A DNA stretch of 57,111 nt, from NCBI GenBank assembly GCA_016234805.1, contig JACRNU010000044.1, forward strand, positions 1-57,111, given 5' to 3'. This document shows, piece by piece, positions 17,301-24,153 of the stretch. A model generated the notes under the pieces. It had not been told where the DNA came from. It made no database searches and saw only the letters and a program-made list of their open reading frames with translations. Each line of letters starts with the position of its first letter. Within the stretch, counting starts at the first letter, position 1. The DNA comes from Elusimicrobiota bacterium. GTDB taxonomy: Bacteria > Elusimicrobiota > Elusimicrobia > UBA1565 > UBA9628. A program made the position numbers and the translations under genes.

Positions 17301-19073
17301 GTACTCCGTCACGCCCATGCCGGTCAGCTGGTCGCGGGCGATGTCCTTCCAGAAGATCCTCACCTGCTTCTCGAAGCGGTCCGCGGCCGCCTGATTCCCG
17401 GGCTGGACTTTGGCCGCCGCGTTCTGGAGCCTGGAATACCGTTTCCGCTCCTTGGACCCGGGCTCGAAGGAGACCGGCCTGCCCTGCATGCGGGTGCCCA
17501 GCACATAGAGGTCGTCGAGCGAGCGCATGACCTTGTTGAGCTTGCGCTCATCCACGCTGTTCTTGGACGGCAGGACCCCGACCGGCCGGTCCACGGCCAC
17601 GACCTTATAGCGCTTGAGATTCTCCGGGGCCTTGAGCACGGCCATGGGGTCCGAGGTGCGGACCGTGTCCAGGCGGGCCATGCCTCCGGAAAGCTGGCGG
17701 TAGACCTTGGGGTCCGAGAGGCTGTCCGAGGCGGGGTTGAGCACCAGGACGTCGTAGGGCGCCTCGCGCCTGAGCGAGAGCTGGGCGCGGTTGAGGCTGC
17801 GCTCCAGCACCGGGATGTGGAAATCCGCGGCTGAGCCGCCGTGCTTGCGCTCAGCCAGACGGGCCTTGGTCTCGAGCTTGAGCCGCTCCCAGAGGCCCGC
17901 GAGCCCGCGGGCCGGAGGACCGCGCGCCCTGCGGTCCTTCAAGTGCTCGAGCTCATGCGCCAGCACCGTGGTGAAGAGGCCGGGCGAGGCCACGAGTTCC
18001 GGCCTGATGTAGATCCTGCCGTTGAGGTGGCTGCCGTAGCTGAAATCGAACCTGCCGATCTTCCGGTAGGGCTTGATGAGCGGCACCAGGCCCGGGTCGA
18101 GCCTGCCGGACAAGGCCTCCTCGCGCACGAAGTTCTGGAAATCCTCCTCCGAGACCTTGCTCCCGCGCCTCATGGCTGAGCGGAACGAGGCCCATGCCGC
18201 CACCGCTGCGGTCACGAACACCGCGCCGGCGACCCCGGCTGAGAGCGCCGCGGCCTGGGCCGCGAGGGCCAGGCCCGTCAAGACCGCTGAAGGCCCGTTC
18301 GAGAGGATGGAGGGAGAGACCAAAGCGATGCCCTTGCCCGCTGCCGTCAACACCGCGTGCGCTGCCAGACTCACCCCTCCGGCAACCGCTGCCAAAGACG
18401 CGCCGAAGAAAGCGGACCTATGATCAGCCCGGGAACCAGCCGCGGACGGGACTTCCCATTCCTGACCTTGCGTTGAAGGAGAGCCTGCCTCGGTCCCTGC
18501 TGGAATCAGGCCGCTCCGGCCGAGCGAGTCAGGAGCTGCCGCAACCGCGTCCCTGTCCGACACCGCACTTCCCTCCAACCCGAGCCTGATGTCGAAATCC
18601 TTCTGCCCGGCCGCGGCCCTGGCTTCGCCAGGAGCATCCTGCGCCACTCCTCCCAACGGCGAGGGAGCCTTGAGGTCCGAGACCATCTTTCCAAACCGGG
18701 ACTGAGGCGCGTCAGCTTCAGCGTTTGGCGCGGCAAGGATGGGAGTCAGAACAGGAACCACCACTCCGGGGATCGCGGTCTCGCCCATCACAGGCGCGGC
18801 CAGGGAGGCGCCGGAGGGAACCACGGTCACAACCCCTCCCACTGGAGCGACCACGGAACCGGAGAGCTTCATCTCCCCGCTGTTCCGGGTCTGCGTGCCG
18901 CTGAACCCTCCCCGGACGCTTCCAACAGGCAGTGTCATGGACCCGTTGATTGGCGAAGATCGGACCTTGGGGGAGACCATCTCCTGGGCGAAGACCCGGT
19001 AGGGCTCCATGCCTGCGGAAAGCAGGACAATGCTGGCGCTCAATCCGCCGGAGATGAGTTTCTTATATATCAC
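11388..19073 (-). CDS. Giant secreted fusion: M48-like, subtilase-like, HEAT and GH13 amylase-like domains
   Basis: 2,561 residues from GTG 19073. That start gives a signal peptide (MIYKKLISGGLSASIVLLSA) and sits just after a TATAAT promoter; a longer frame would read through the promoter. In order: low-complexity N-terminus; hydrophobic stretch about 215-300; zinc-protease-like HELEHLK (373-379); subtilase-like domain with His823 (GHETVTAS), Asn924 (GSFGNAGP) and Ser1031 (GTSMSSPMVAG) but Gly793 where the catalytic Asp is expected; HEAT-type helices about 1225-1455; a second subtilase-like stretch with Asn1658 (GAGNEGPG) but no Ser motif; and a GH13 domain about 2040-2500 with DYIPNH (2098-2103), Asp2223 (GVRRD), Glu2295 (FDEVYD) and His-Asp 2355-2356. 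The GH13 triad looks intact, the subtilase triad does not. Substrate and location after export are unknown. Confidence 0.8.
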   Translation of the reverse strand: MIYKKLISGGLSASIVLLSAGMEPYRVFAQEMVSPKVRSSPINGSMTLPVGSVRGGFSGTQTRNSGEMKLSGSVVAPVGGVVTVVPSGASLAAPVMGETAIPGVVVPVLTPILAAPNAEADAPQSRFGKMVSDLKAPSPLGGVAQDAPGEARAAAGQKDFDIRLGLEGSAVSDRDAVAAAPDSLGRSGLIPAGTEAGSPSTQGQEWEVPSAAGSRADHRSAFFGASLAAVAGGVSLAAHAVLTAAGKGIALVSPSILSNGPSAVLTGLALAAQAAALSAGVAGAVFVTAAVAAWASFRSAMRRGSKVSEEDFQNFVREEALSGRLDPGLVPLIKPYRKIGRFDFSYGSHLNGRIYIRPELVASPGLFTTVLAHELEHLKDRRARGPPARGLAGLWERLKLETKARLAERKHGGSAADFHIPVLERSLNRAQLSLRREAPYDVLVLNPASDSLSDPKVYRQLSGGMARLDTVRTSDPMAVLKAPENLKRYKVVAVDRPVGVLPSKNSVDERKLNKVMRSLDDLYVLGTRMQGRPVSFEPGSKERKRYSRLQNAAAKVQPGNQAAADRFEKQVRIFWKDIARDQLTGMGVTEYIGALFGALSDKGLAFLSFSAEDRGVEVWEKLLRFWEPAEGGHFKVTRVDLENGGHILVARKHSAQVGLWIKPKHLAIGAEGPSVGVIPVSMERVNSSPEKARAGREMLEAAGFGEQLKKLDALGAEIRDIYGADVGRQEIYVMVPRNRTTAIKRMGALSSMRVEASKAGFEPHLMDSPELQEVPPVWRSGYTGKDGAILLIGTGGDVNHEDFGGRLEVVDRVNEGPEDWIGHETVTASIAMGDGRSYLGRIAGMARAAKAIVAKVFSKDSPGAADGDIKGSALVALERGVDVINVSLGSRGGSADDLSRFLSDITLRLNSKGEPVIVVGSFGNAGPFDRTGSQPSTGVNVIAVAAAAKSISDGVPEISFYSSVGPDVDTRYSIKRVRLKPDITAIGGDVTTEGSDPDVYKHGVTAAKAKTMPAAPSDSKDGRHTRMSGTSMSSPMVAGIALLLKAALKGSGALKGSPAGALKGSPAGAATSYIKENLPFAVKAILMATSKDMRVPAWFQGAGLVSAFEAYKLVLASAVKGVGSFLKRGWRRVVGPRSALSDSAAPSEADPWRWIADLKAVEDLEDRVYSTVEAGKTEPEVRFEEDGEDGTLKPAAPAPPEDAASPDSQKRFNEAKKEVLPRLIEALKHPVWLVRRQAALALYNLKDPSASVALAEAALNDPDLRVSQIAFMALGEVSSHAMDELLAKASADAAPERAVWAAYALARRGDASGVARLEKEILSTDKSMRFTVVWLMGHIGRRLSAPQAELVSGRAKDTAERGNIRHLAVAALVNILIGRPEAISDKVILDLLDSSSPENLALARTVSKFFSTTMQNKEIRQRLKEGALKDAITKFIYQHRAQIHKPGGLGEMVRLLARHLGIPLDAPTPVPHPQGLGVKGVDSALGPLDIIVRPAGNAASQVTAETLPADLLGKFGAELRGVLPVSNALWVAVPEHKLFAFAFEMRRRGLAAARSSAEYSEGGRPALTLFKPSGSAVVSLEEATGDAINAADGPYRGVSEARVMAALERAMASVKDPLSEPVVAALGVGGQGAVDRPLNALIDRLVLRNFGIVTGAGNEGPGVGSLPSQARSRLAVVVAAVAADNAPELYSGRGTPENPAIAWADRAGSEDGGTAGAALNSAAKLSVLASAFAAAMARQGRRLPNGWFLYLVELVKKAATPLPGSRPHEVGAGLFESEAAAAKLLEAGVADPAQAGERAEDLMAGARRSVYGEAAASSVELAGRALKAAASLGGSAYGFVKSGLAAPGVPGADVPPPLDMGSGLARKGPAESAPIAERELRQALGDGTVTESGRVQRFVFHLEKPYEESFTARSAGLEGFLYSKLELEGQGWQTAARLEDYFDYLEALLKPFPWAKAMLDDLGQVRKSKAPTAEKNERLNAWLLTTAKSLRGSLAGFWGREAGVYMILSRAYNRLRPGKNFLDSLDDAELDSIRERTRANTIWILDMFEIGEINRWGTGGGSPYAIKGYHVKPELGGDEALKSLVERAHAKGLKVVVDYIPNHTSLDSEMVAERPEGFLHVVPPQPGPGEDLAAYKKRVLSAVPKDHLGAPLYYLIETENYPEDGKRVRKHILIHHPYEGGGYPILWVDMAQIDYTQPAAREYRLAEAKGIFERFGVDGVRRDMAYFALNRRFFEHWRGALAWERDHAQDWLAAELSKAVKGLEERQKALGDREYLDEMLDAVRSVQPGVFVFDEVYDKFDEISRSGSHAFYNKTGLYDALVSGDAERIRAGMRELAFRDWQTGAAGLVNFIGTHDAGEGNPFDKFGRRVRAAALAALSVRPFILYNGVEQGVGQKDNLIGDLAKSTDREKAIPFDIPVKIDWSKADASNRDYLALLLAKGEEHRSLLAEGVMDVLAPDSGTPIVAWSVGSAKPGARLVMAANFSGSRASGSFRFPAVLKPFGAFSPEAGKDYILRDVANPGPDNKPATYRRSGADLLRHGFYIELDGDGVHLFEVEEVAR
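15867..15914 (-). repeat. Two tandem copies of a 24-bp in-frame repeat
   Basis: Positions 15867-15890 and 15891-15914 are identical 24-mers, encoding LKGSPAGA twice within the subtilase-like domain just after the Ser1031 helix. The same sequence, in inverted orientation relative to the window, occurs at 27438-27461 inside the smc gene. The unit contains the near-palindrome AGCCCTTTAGGGC. Confidence 0.85.
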
Positions 19074-19084
19074 AAAGGCCGATT

Positions 19085-19104
19085 CCCTAACATTAGGGAT
19101 TATA
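19085..19104 (-). promoter_or_regulatory. Promoter and palindromic operator of the giant gene
   Basis: The minus strand has a perfect -10 TATAAT (complement of 19099-19104). It is followed immediately by the palindrome CCCTAACATTAGGG (19085-19098) spanning the expected transcription start, then GTG at 19073. A similar palindrome, CCTAAT-N4-ATTAGG, lies upstream of the outer-membrane protein gene at 45718. Binding of a repressor here would block initiation; this is inference. Confidence 0.55.
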
Positions 19105-19214
19105 ACGACAGGGGCGAATATTGTGATGGGCCGGAGGGCCTTAGGTCCGGGAGGAATTCGGCCTAGGCCCCTGGGAACATAGGGCCTAGAAGGCGCCGAA
19201 GGCGTCACACCCCC

Positions 19215-19243
19215 TTGACAACCAGGGGAATGTGAACCATAAT
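19215..19243 (+). promoter_or_regulatory. Toxin-antitoxin operon promoter
   Basis: Perfect -35 TTGACA (19215-19220), 17-bp spacer, -10 CATAAT (19238-19243), about 43 bp before the antitoxin ATG. A textbook sigma-70 arrangement, divergent from the giant gene promoter. Confidence 0.7.
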
Positions 19244-19285
19244 ATTAGTTAGGATTGAACCATTAGTTGACCCAAAAGGGCTCAA

Positions 19286-19540
19286 ATGAAATCCATCACC
19301 ATCCACGGCATGGACAACGAATTGGCGGCGCGCCTTGAACGGCAGGCCGTCGAAGGGGGACTGAGCCTCAACAAGCTCATCAAGAGACTCCTCGCCAAGG
19401 CCATAGGCCTTTCCCCTGCCAGGACCGACCGCCGGAAGGACTTCGAGCCGCTGTGCGGCGTCTGGTCCCAAAGGGAGGCCGCGGACTTCAAGAAGGCGAT
19501 CCGGGACCTCGAACGCGTCGATCCCGAAGATTGGGCATGA
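19286..19540 (+). CDS. Ribbon-helix-helix antitoxin of a VapBC/FitAB-type pair
   Basis: An 84-residue protein beginning MKSITIHGMDNELAARLERQ, the beta-strand plus two-helix pattern of ribbon-helix-helix DNA-binding antitoxins. It continues with a basic middle and an acidic C-terminal tail (DLERVDPEDWA) likely to occupy the toxin. Its stop overlaps the PIN-toxin start (ATGA), so the two are co-translated. It should bind its own promoter just upstream (19215-19243) and neutralise the toxin by direct contact; this follows from the family and is not shown here. Confidence 0.8.
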   Translation: MKSITIHGMDNELAARLERQAVEGGLSLNKLIKRLLAKAIGLSPARTDRRKDFEPLCGVWSQREAADFKKAIRDLERVDPEDWA

Positions 19541-19929
19541 CGCGGGTCCTGCTGGACACCAACGCTTACGCCGCTTTCTGCTCAGGAGACCGGCGCGTGC
19601 TCGATGCCCTGGCCGGCGCAGACACCGTCTACCTGTCCGTCATCGTCCTTGGGGAGCTGCACGCCGGATTTCGAGGAGGCGGCAGACGGGAAGAGAATGA
19701 GCGCATCCTGAGGGAGTTCCTGGCCAAGCCGACCGTCTCCTCCCTGCTCCTGACCATCGAGACCGCGGAGATCTTCGGCGAGATCAAAGACCGCCTCAAG
19801 CGCGCCGGGACGCCCACCCCGGTCAACGACGTCTGGCTGGCCGCTCAGGCCGTGGAGACGGGCTCGGTCCTGGTGACCTACGATGATCATTTCCGCCGCG
19901 TTCCCGGGTTGAGGCTCTGGGGTTCTTAG
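19537..19929 (+). CDS. PIN-domain RNase toxin (VapC/FitB-like)
   Basis: A 130-residue PIN domain. The acidic metal-binding residues are visible: Asp in VLLDTNAY near the N-terminus, Glu in LGELHAG, Asp in PVNDVWLAA, and Asp-Asp in TYDDHF. Such toxins are Mg-dependent endoribonucleases that cut tRNA or rRNA when free of antitoxin. The start at ATG 19537 overlaps the antitoxin stop. Convergent with, and 4 bp from, the outer-membrane protein gene. No truncation seen; it looks functional. Confidence 0.88.
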   Translation: MTRVLLDTNAYAAFCSGDRRVLDALAGADTVYLSVIVLGELHAGFRGGGRREENERILREFLAKPTVSSLLLTIETAEIFGEIKDRLKRAGTPTPVNDVWLAAQAVETGSVLVTYDDHFRRVPGLRLWGS

Positions 19930-19933
19930 CAAG

Positions 19934-21136
19934 CTACTGGATGTAGAAGAAGTCGGAATCCGACTCAGCGGGCTGGGCAGGCTTGGGCTTGGATTTCCCT
20001 TTCTTGGCTGGTTCCTGCTTCTTGGCTGGCTGAGTCTTCCTGGCCGGCAGGGGATTATAGGATCCCGTGGGCTCCTCCACGCCATCCTCCACGGTCTCTT
20101 CCCGGGCCGACCGGGACTTGGCGCGGGCCTTGGCGGTCTTGCGGCTCCAGCCGATGCGGAAGGGCATGACCACGCCGAACTGGACGATCCAGGATTCTCC
20201 GGAGTGGTCCCCGAGGACCTTGATCTCGCCGTTGGAGAAGAGGCTGACCCACTTGGCGTTCCACTGGGTGCCCAGGATGAAGCGGGCGGAATCTGGCTCG
20301 GGCTTGCGGCTCGACGAGCCCTGGATGGGCGAGATGAGCGGGGTGTTGGACGCCACCGAGAGCCTGGCGTGGACCGAGCCCGTGGCGTAGTTGTAGCCCG
20401 AACCGATGAAAGGGATGAATTTCCCGTAGGTCTTGCTGATGACCGCGGTGAGTCCGTAGCTGTTGACGTTCCAGTCGAGGTCGCCCCTCACCTGGCTCTC
20501 GGCCGAGAATCCGCTGATGTTGTCCACGTTGAATTTGGTCCCGAAAGTGAACCCGCCGAGCACGTGGTTGTAGTTCGCGCCCAAGGTCAGCTGGGGATCC
20601 TCGCCGCCGAAGAAGTGGCGGCGCACGCCGAAGCCGATGGAATTGCTCTGCCCCTTTCCTATCGTGCCCGGGTTGATCTCGTAGTTCGACGGGGTGGTCA
20701 TGTTCGCGCCGCGCACCGCGATGTCGAAGCGGGCCGGCAAGCCGGCCCTCAGGTGGACGGCCAGGTTCGGGATGAGCACCTTGGCAGGGAAGATGTTGGC
20801 CGCGTTCATATCCCTGAGAGCCTGGGCCTGGATCACGGGGAACTTGGACTTGTCGAGCGGCACGGTCCCTGCGCCGAGGCTGATGTCTGGCAGTAGCTTG
20901 CCGCCGTGGACCTCCATGGGCGGATCGAAAGTCGAGCCCGCGTTGAAAGCGATGCCCTGGGCGAGCTCCTGGCTCATCCAGTCCATCATGCTCTTGAAGT
21001 CGTCGGAGAGAGAGGGGTTCGCGGCGCGCACCGGGCTTGGCGCGGCCAGGAGGAGGACGGCCGCAAGGACCGCGGCCAGGGGAAAAAGGGACTTGGAAGG
21101 GGCCCGGAACAGGCTGGAAAGACAGCGTCCTGTCAC
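19934..21136 (-). CDS. Exported outer-membrane-type beta-barrel protein
   Basis: 400 residues with a signal peptide (LFPLAAVLAAVLLLAAPSPVRA). A long body of alternating beta-type sequence follows (for example YGLTAVISKTYGKFIPFIGS), then a Lys/Pro-rich tail (PAKKQEPAKKGKSKPKP...). It resembles the 251-residue protein at 44963 in layout and in motifs around an Asp-Ile-x-LGAG / IGGLVGATG segment and a LP[AF]xxD[IL] segment. The tail beyond the barrel is unusual. Start GTG 21136 directly follows the stop of a 28-codon open frame. Function unknown; a porin-like or surface role is likely. Confidence 0.6.
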   Translation of the reverse strand: MTGRCLSSLFRAPSKSLFPLAAVLAAVLLLAAPSPVRAANPSLSDDFKSMMDWMSQELAQGIAFNAGSTFDPPMEVHGGKLLPDISLGAGTVPLDKSKFPVIQAQALRDMNAANIFPAKVLIPNLAVHLRAGLPARFDIAVRGANMTTPSNYEINPGTIGKGQSNSIGFGVRRHFFGGEDPQLTLGANYNHVLGGFTFGTKFNVDNISGFSAESQVRGDLDWNVNSYGLTAVISKTYGKFIPFIGSGYNYATGSVHARLSVASNTPLISPIQGSSSRKPEPDSARFILGTQWNAKWVSLFSNGEIKVLGDHSGESWIVQFGVVMPFRIGWSRKTAKARAKSRSAREETVEDGVEEPTGSYNPLPARKTQPAKKQEPAKKGKSKPKPAQPAESDSDFFYIQ

Positions 21137-21223
21137 CTACAGGAGCGTACCAAACCCATGTTTCATAATGGTGTCAACGTTAGACTTCAGCTCAATCACC
21201 GGCCCGTCATTTCCGCTCTTCAT
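21137..21223 (-). other. Possible 28-residue small ORF upstream of the barrel gene
   Basis: ATG 21223 to TAG 21137-21139 encodes 28 residues (N-terminus MKSGNDGPVIELKSNVDT). Its stop codon is immediately followed by the GTG of the barrel gene, as expected for a coupled leader ORF. A purine-rich AAAAGGGAT precedes the ATG. There is a TTGACA within it (minus strand), so this may instead be promoter DNA. Low confidence. Confidence 0.2.
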
Positions 21224-21361
21224 CAATTATCCCTTTTCGGCCGGCTCGGTTATTTTAGTCTATTTGGGGAAGTTGGATCGGCTGTTCTGAGCGATTCGAC
21301 AGGTTTTCGGAAAATTCCTCCCTCCGTCGTGAGGCTTCCTGCCGCGCGCGGCTCCAGGGAA

Positions 21362-21619
21362 TCAACGGTAGGACTCGCGCCGATGGGCGATCACGGCGAT
21401 GATCACAAGACGCAGGCCATCCTCGATGGCGTAGATGACGCGGTAGTCGCCCACCCTCAACCGATACCGATTCTCCACGCCCGCGAGCTTCTCCGCGCCG
21501 TGGGGCCTGGGATTGACAACAAGAGCGTCTATCTTCGGGATGATACGCTCCCGAACGGATCGGTCGAGCTTCTTGAAAGCGCGCGCCGCCGATGGAGCGA
21601 ACTCGATTCGATAGGACAC
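21362..21619 (-). CDS. RelE/ParE-family toxin
   Basis: 85 residues with the RelE-superfamily pattern: MSYRIEFAPSAARAFKKLDR, then IDALVVNPRPHGAEKLAG, then YRLRVGDYRVIYAIEDGLRL and a C-terminal VIAHRRESYR. These match the family's Arg-rich beta-sheet active site, used to cleave mRNA at the ribosome (RelE) or to inhibit gyrase (ParE); the RVGDYRVIY block favours RelE. GTG start. It follows the antitoxin gene by 5 bp. Confidence 0.85.
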   Translation of the reverse strand: MSYRIEFAPSAARAFKKLDRSVRERIIPKIDALVVNPRPHGAEKLAGVENRYRLRVGDYRVIYAIEDGLRLVIIAVIAHRRESYR

Positions 21620-21624
21620 GCGGC

Positions 21625-21834
21625 CTATCTTGCGCCCTTCTTGAGCGATTCCCAGGGAATCCGGCCGGGCTCCCTGAGAGCCCTATCAGCAGCCTCGCCG
21701 TCCATCCGGTCCTCCAGCTCACGCCGGAGCTGGCGATCAGCCACCAGCCGGGCCAGGATATCCCACTTGGCCGCCCTGGGAAGCGCCTTGAAGGCGGTCC
21801 AGAATACCTCGACGGTGGCCTGTTGCGCTGTCAT
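21625..21834 (-). CDS. Antitoxin partner of the RelE-family toxin
   Basis: A 69-residue, highly charged helical protein (TAFKALPRAAKWDILARLVA ... DRMDGEAADRALREPGRIPW) placed immediately upstream of the RelE-like gene. This is the typical arrangement for an antitoxin that wraps around the toxin. A TTATAG sequence lies 2-7 nt before ATG 21834 on the minus strand, so the transcript may be leaderless. I recognise no DNA-binding fold with confidence. Confidence 0.65.
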   Translation of the reverse strand: MTAQQATVEVFWTAFKALPRAAKWDILARLVADRQLRRELEDRMDGEAADRALREPGRIPWESLKKGAR

Positions 21835-21920
21835 GCTATAAGTTTAACACGATTGACCTGGAAAATCAACGGGCGAAATCCTCCTCCTTCAACGGCAATC
21901 TTGCCATGAAAATCGCGCCG

Positions 21921-22709
21921 CTATCCCATCCCCATGTGGTTGTTCTGCTCGCAGGAAAGCTCCCATGCCCTCAGCTCGTAGGTCTCGGCTCCTTCCTTGA
22001 CGAAAGGATCGGCCTCGGCGATAGCCTTGGCCTCCTCCAGAGAATCCGCCCGGACGATCACCATCCCGCCCTTGTGGCCCTGAAAGGGGCCGCATAGGAC
22101 GAGCCTGCCCTGCCGGTCAAGCTCCTTGAGGTGCGCCACGTGCCTGCGCACCAGGGCTTCGGTCATGGGCTTGTTCGTGCGCGAGAGCGTGATGACGTAT
22201 CTGGTCCAACGGCCGTCCTGTTCCCCTCCCCCGCCGGCACATGGGGCGCCCAGGAGGGCGTTCGTGACGTCGTTCGCGTCGTCATCCCCGGGCCGCATGT
22301 ATTCCATCCGCTCCGGCACGATATGGAAGAACGCGAGGTCCGGATCGCCGGCCCCCCCTTTCCAGCGGCATTCCAGGTTGTACGAGGCGGAATCGGCGAT
22401 CCGTTTCCTTTCAGAAGGGTCGTCCACCGGCTCCGCTGCGCCGGAGAGCCTCAGATACCCTGAGAATTTCTCGTTCCGGAAGGTCGCAAGCGCCGCCACT
22501 TTGGCATGGGTCCTCATTTCGCGCGCCTTGCGCGTTCCTGTTCCCGTCGCCACGTAGAAATGCCAACCCGATTCCATCAGGGTCATCGGACGCGTTTCGG
22601 GCGCGAAATTCCGCTCCGCATCGACCGTGGCAAGAATTGCGATCACTCTATGCGGGCTGGGGAAGAAACCGCGGATCTCGTCTGCGAGCTTGCTTTGCTG
22701 GGAAGACAT
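21921..22709 (-). CDS. Fusion of PPOX-type split-barrel flavoprotein and YCII domain
   Basis: 262 residues from ATG 22709, which has a strong GGAGGTGA binding site. Residues about 1-145 form a pyridoxamine-5'-phosphate-oxidase-like FMN-binding split barrel (VIAILATVDAERNFAPETRP, GWHFYVATGTGTRKAREMRT). After a Gly-rich linker, about 165-262 is a YCII domain (RYVITLSRTNKPMTEALVRR HVAHL..., LVLCGPFQGHKGGMVIVRAD, EADPFVKEG). The pairing suggests a small redox or detoxifying enzyme; substrate unknown. It is downstream of an AraC-type regulator in the same orientation and probably controlled by it. Confidence 0.8.
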   Translation of the reverse strand: MSSQQSKLADEIRGFFPSPHRVIAILATVDAERNFAPETRPMTLMESGWHFYVATGTGTRKAREMRTHAKVAALATFRNEKFSGYLRLSGAAEPVDDPSERKRIADSASYNLECRWKGGAGDPDLAFFHIVPERMEYMRPGDDDANDVTNALLGAPCAGGGGEQDGRWTRYVITLSRTNKPMTEALVRRHVAHLKELDRQGRLVLCGPFQGHKGGMVIVRADSLEEAKAIAEADPFVKEGAETYELRAWELSCEQNNHMGMG

Positions 22710-22749
22710 TGGCCGTTCACCTCCAGGGATGGATTCGATGCCTGAGATT

Positions 22750-23637
22750 CTAATCCTGTCCGCGGGGCGGCGCTTGGAATAAATTGCGGTATTGCGTGGG
22801 CGACATCGCGGCATGCCGCTTGAACGCCTTATTGAACGCCGAAAGATCGCAGAAGCCCACGTCCATCGCTATCTCGGTCACCGGTTGCGCGCCCGATTGC
22901 AGCTTTTGTTTCGCGACGTCGATCCTGAGGCGGTTGAGATACTGGATGGGAGTGATGCCCGTCTTCGCGCTGAACGCGCGCACGAAATGAAACTTGCTCA
23001 GGCCCACGCGCTCGGCGACCCCGCGCAGGTCCAGGTCCGGCGAATCCAGCTCTTTACGGAAGATGTCTTGCGCCCGGGCCGCCGGACCCGGGAAATATCC
23101 CCTTCTCTCCAACGAACGCAACGGCGCGCTCCGGCTGTGCGAAAGACGAGTCGTCAGCTCGATCGCCAGTTCCGTCAGCGCGCAATCCACGACGACTCTC
23201 GACGTGCCCGGCGTCGCGGCCGCGGCGAACAGGGCGCCGAGCGCGCCGCGCATGCCCGGCGCGAGATGGACGAGCGGCTCGTCGAAAACGAGTTCGTCGG
23301 CGTCTATTCCGACATCCTCAAACAGCCCGTCAAGGAACCCGGAATGAATGATAACCGCCCGCAAGTCCCGCTGGTCGGGGTTTTCCGAGCACGCCTCGAC
23401 ATGCCGCTCAAGCGCATTGAAGACCATGGCCCTGTCGTCTGCGACCACCCACTTCTTGCCGCGAAAGAACCGCTGATGCCTCGTGTCCCCCGCGGCAAAA
23501 CAAAGCTCGATGCCGGGATGCTCGGCGGCGGTGTGTCCGTGGAACCCGGAGGTGTCGATTCGCAGCGTCGTGCACAGGTCGAAGTGGTCCCGGCGATCCA
23601 CGAGGCAGACGGGATCTTTTCCCCGAGGAGATGTCAT
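22750..23637 (-). CDS. AraC-family transcriptional regulator
   Basis: 295 residues: an N-terminal effector domain (about 1-180, including TTLRIDTSGFHGHTAAEHPG) and a C-terminal AraC double helix-turn-helix (about 190-290: LRGVAERVGLSKFHFVRAFS, then GITPIQYLNRLRIDVAKQKL and VTEIAMDVGFCDLSAFNKAF). The ATG overlaps the stop of the upstream lipoprotein gene (ATGA). The PPOX-YCII gene follows after 40 bp. It probably senses a small ligand and activates this operon; ligand unknown. Confidence 0.92.
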   Translation of the reverse strand: MTSPRGKDPVCLVDRRDHFDLCTTLRIDTSGFHGHTAAEHPGIELCFAAGDTRHQRFFRGKKWVVADDRAMVFNALERHVEACSENPDQRDLRAVIIHSGFLDGLFEDVGIDADELVFDEPLVHLAPGMRGALGALFAAAATPGTSRVVVDCALTELAIELTTRLSHSRSAPLRSLERRGYFPGPAARAQDIFRKELDSPDLDLRGVAERVGLSKFHFVRAFSAKTGITPIQYLNRLRIDVAKQKLQSGAQPVTEIAMDVGFCDLSAFNKAFKRHAAMSPTQYRNLFQAPPRGQD

Positions 23638-24026
23638 TCTATCGTCTTGATTCTTCCGACAATGGAGACCTTCTCGGATTGCGCCAGTCTCAATCCATAG
23701 CTGAAATGTTTCGCCTGCCGGGGCAACAGCGCGCGCCCGTCGCCTCCCGGGACCGCTTTGAAATCCTGGGTGAATACCGGCATTCCCCGTGGGTCGAGGA
23801 ACGATATCTCAAGCACGACGACTTGCGCCGTTCTTTGCGACTGATTCAGCAGTTCGCCCTCAAGAACGCCGTCGTGATACGACAGATGCCGCAAAAGGAC
23901 TCCCGCCTCGCTGCCGGGGGCGTCTGGAACCATCGCCTTGGTCGCAGGATTCCGCGCCATGCAGCCGGATATGAGGAATACGGCGGAGAAACAGAACGTT
24001 TTGCCCGCCCAGGCCGGCAGCCTCAT
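23634..24026 (-). CDS. Small lipoprotein, FxLYD-like
   Basis: 130 residues with a lipoprotein signal ending in the lipobox LISGC (Cys22). The body (YHDGVLEGELLNQSQRTAQV VVLEISFLDPRG...) has the pattern of FxLYD/immunoglobulin-like domains that describe extension of unstructured chains at the cell surface. First gene of a lipoprotein-AraC-PPOX/YCII operon. A -10 TAGAAT (minus strand, about 24080-24085) and a GGAGAGGG site before ATG 24026 support the start. Confidence 0.65.
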   Translation of the reverse strand: MRLPAWAGKTFCFSAVFLISGCMARNPATKAMVPDAPGSEAGVLLRHLSYHDGVLEGELLNQSQRTAQVVVLEISFLDPRGMPVFTQDFKAVPGGDGRALLPRQAKHFSYGLRLAQSEKVSIVGRIKTIE

Positions 24027-24153
24027 GCATCCCTCTCCTTCGTCCGTGCTTCCATAGCGCTGGCCCGAACAGGCCGGTTGCCCATTCTAGCGTATTTTGC
24101 GGGCGGTTCGAGGGACGTTTTTCCGACGTGTCGGGCTCCCGCCGCCGATCAGG

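Noticed and set aside
16002-17834. Long plus-strand frame opposite the subtilase-like region
   Set aside because: A shadow of the giant gene, rich in Arg/His/Gly with no domain.
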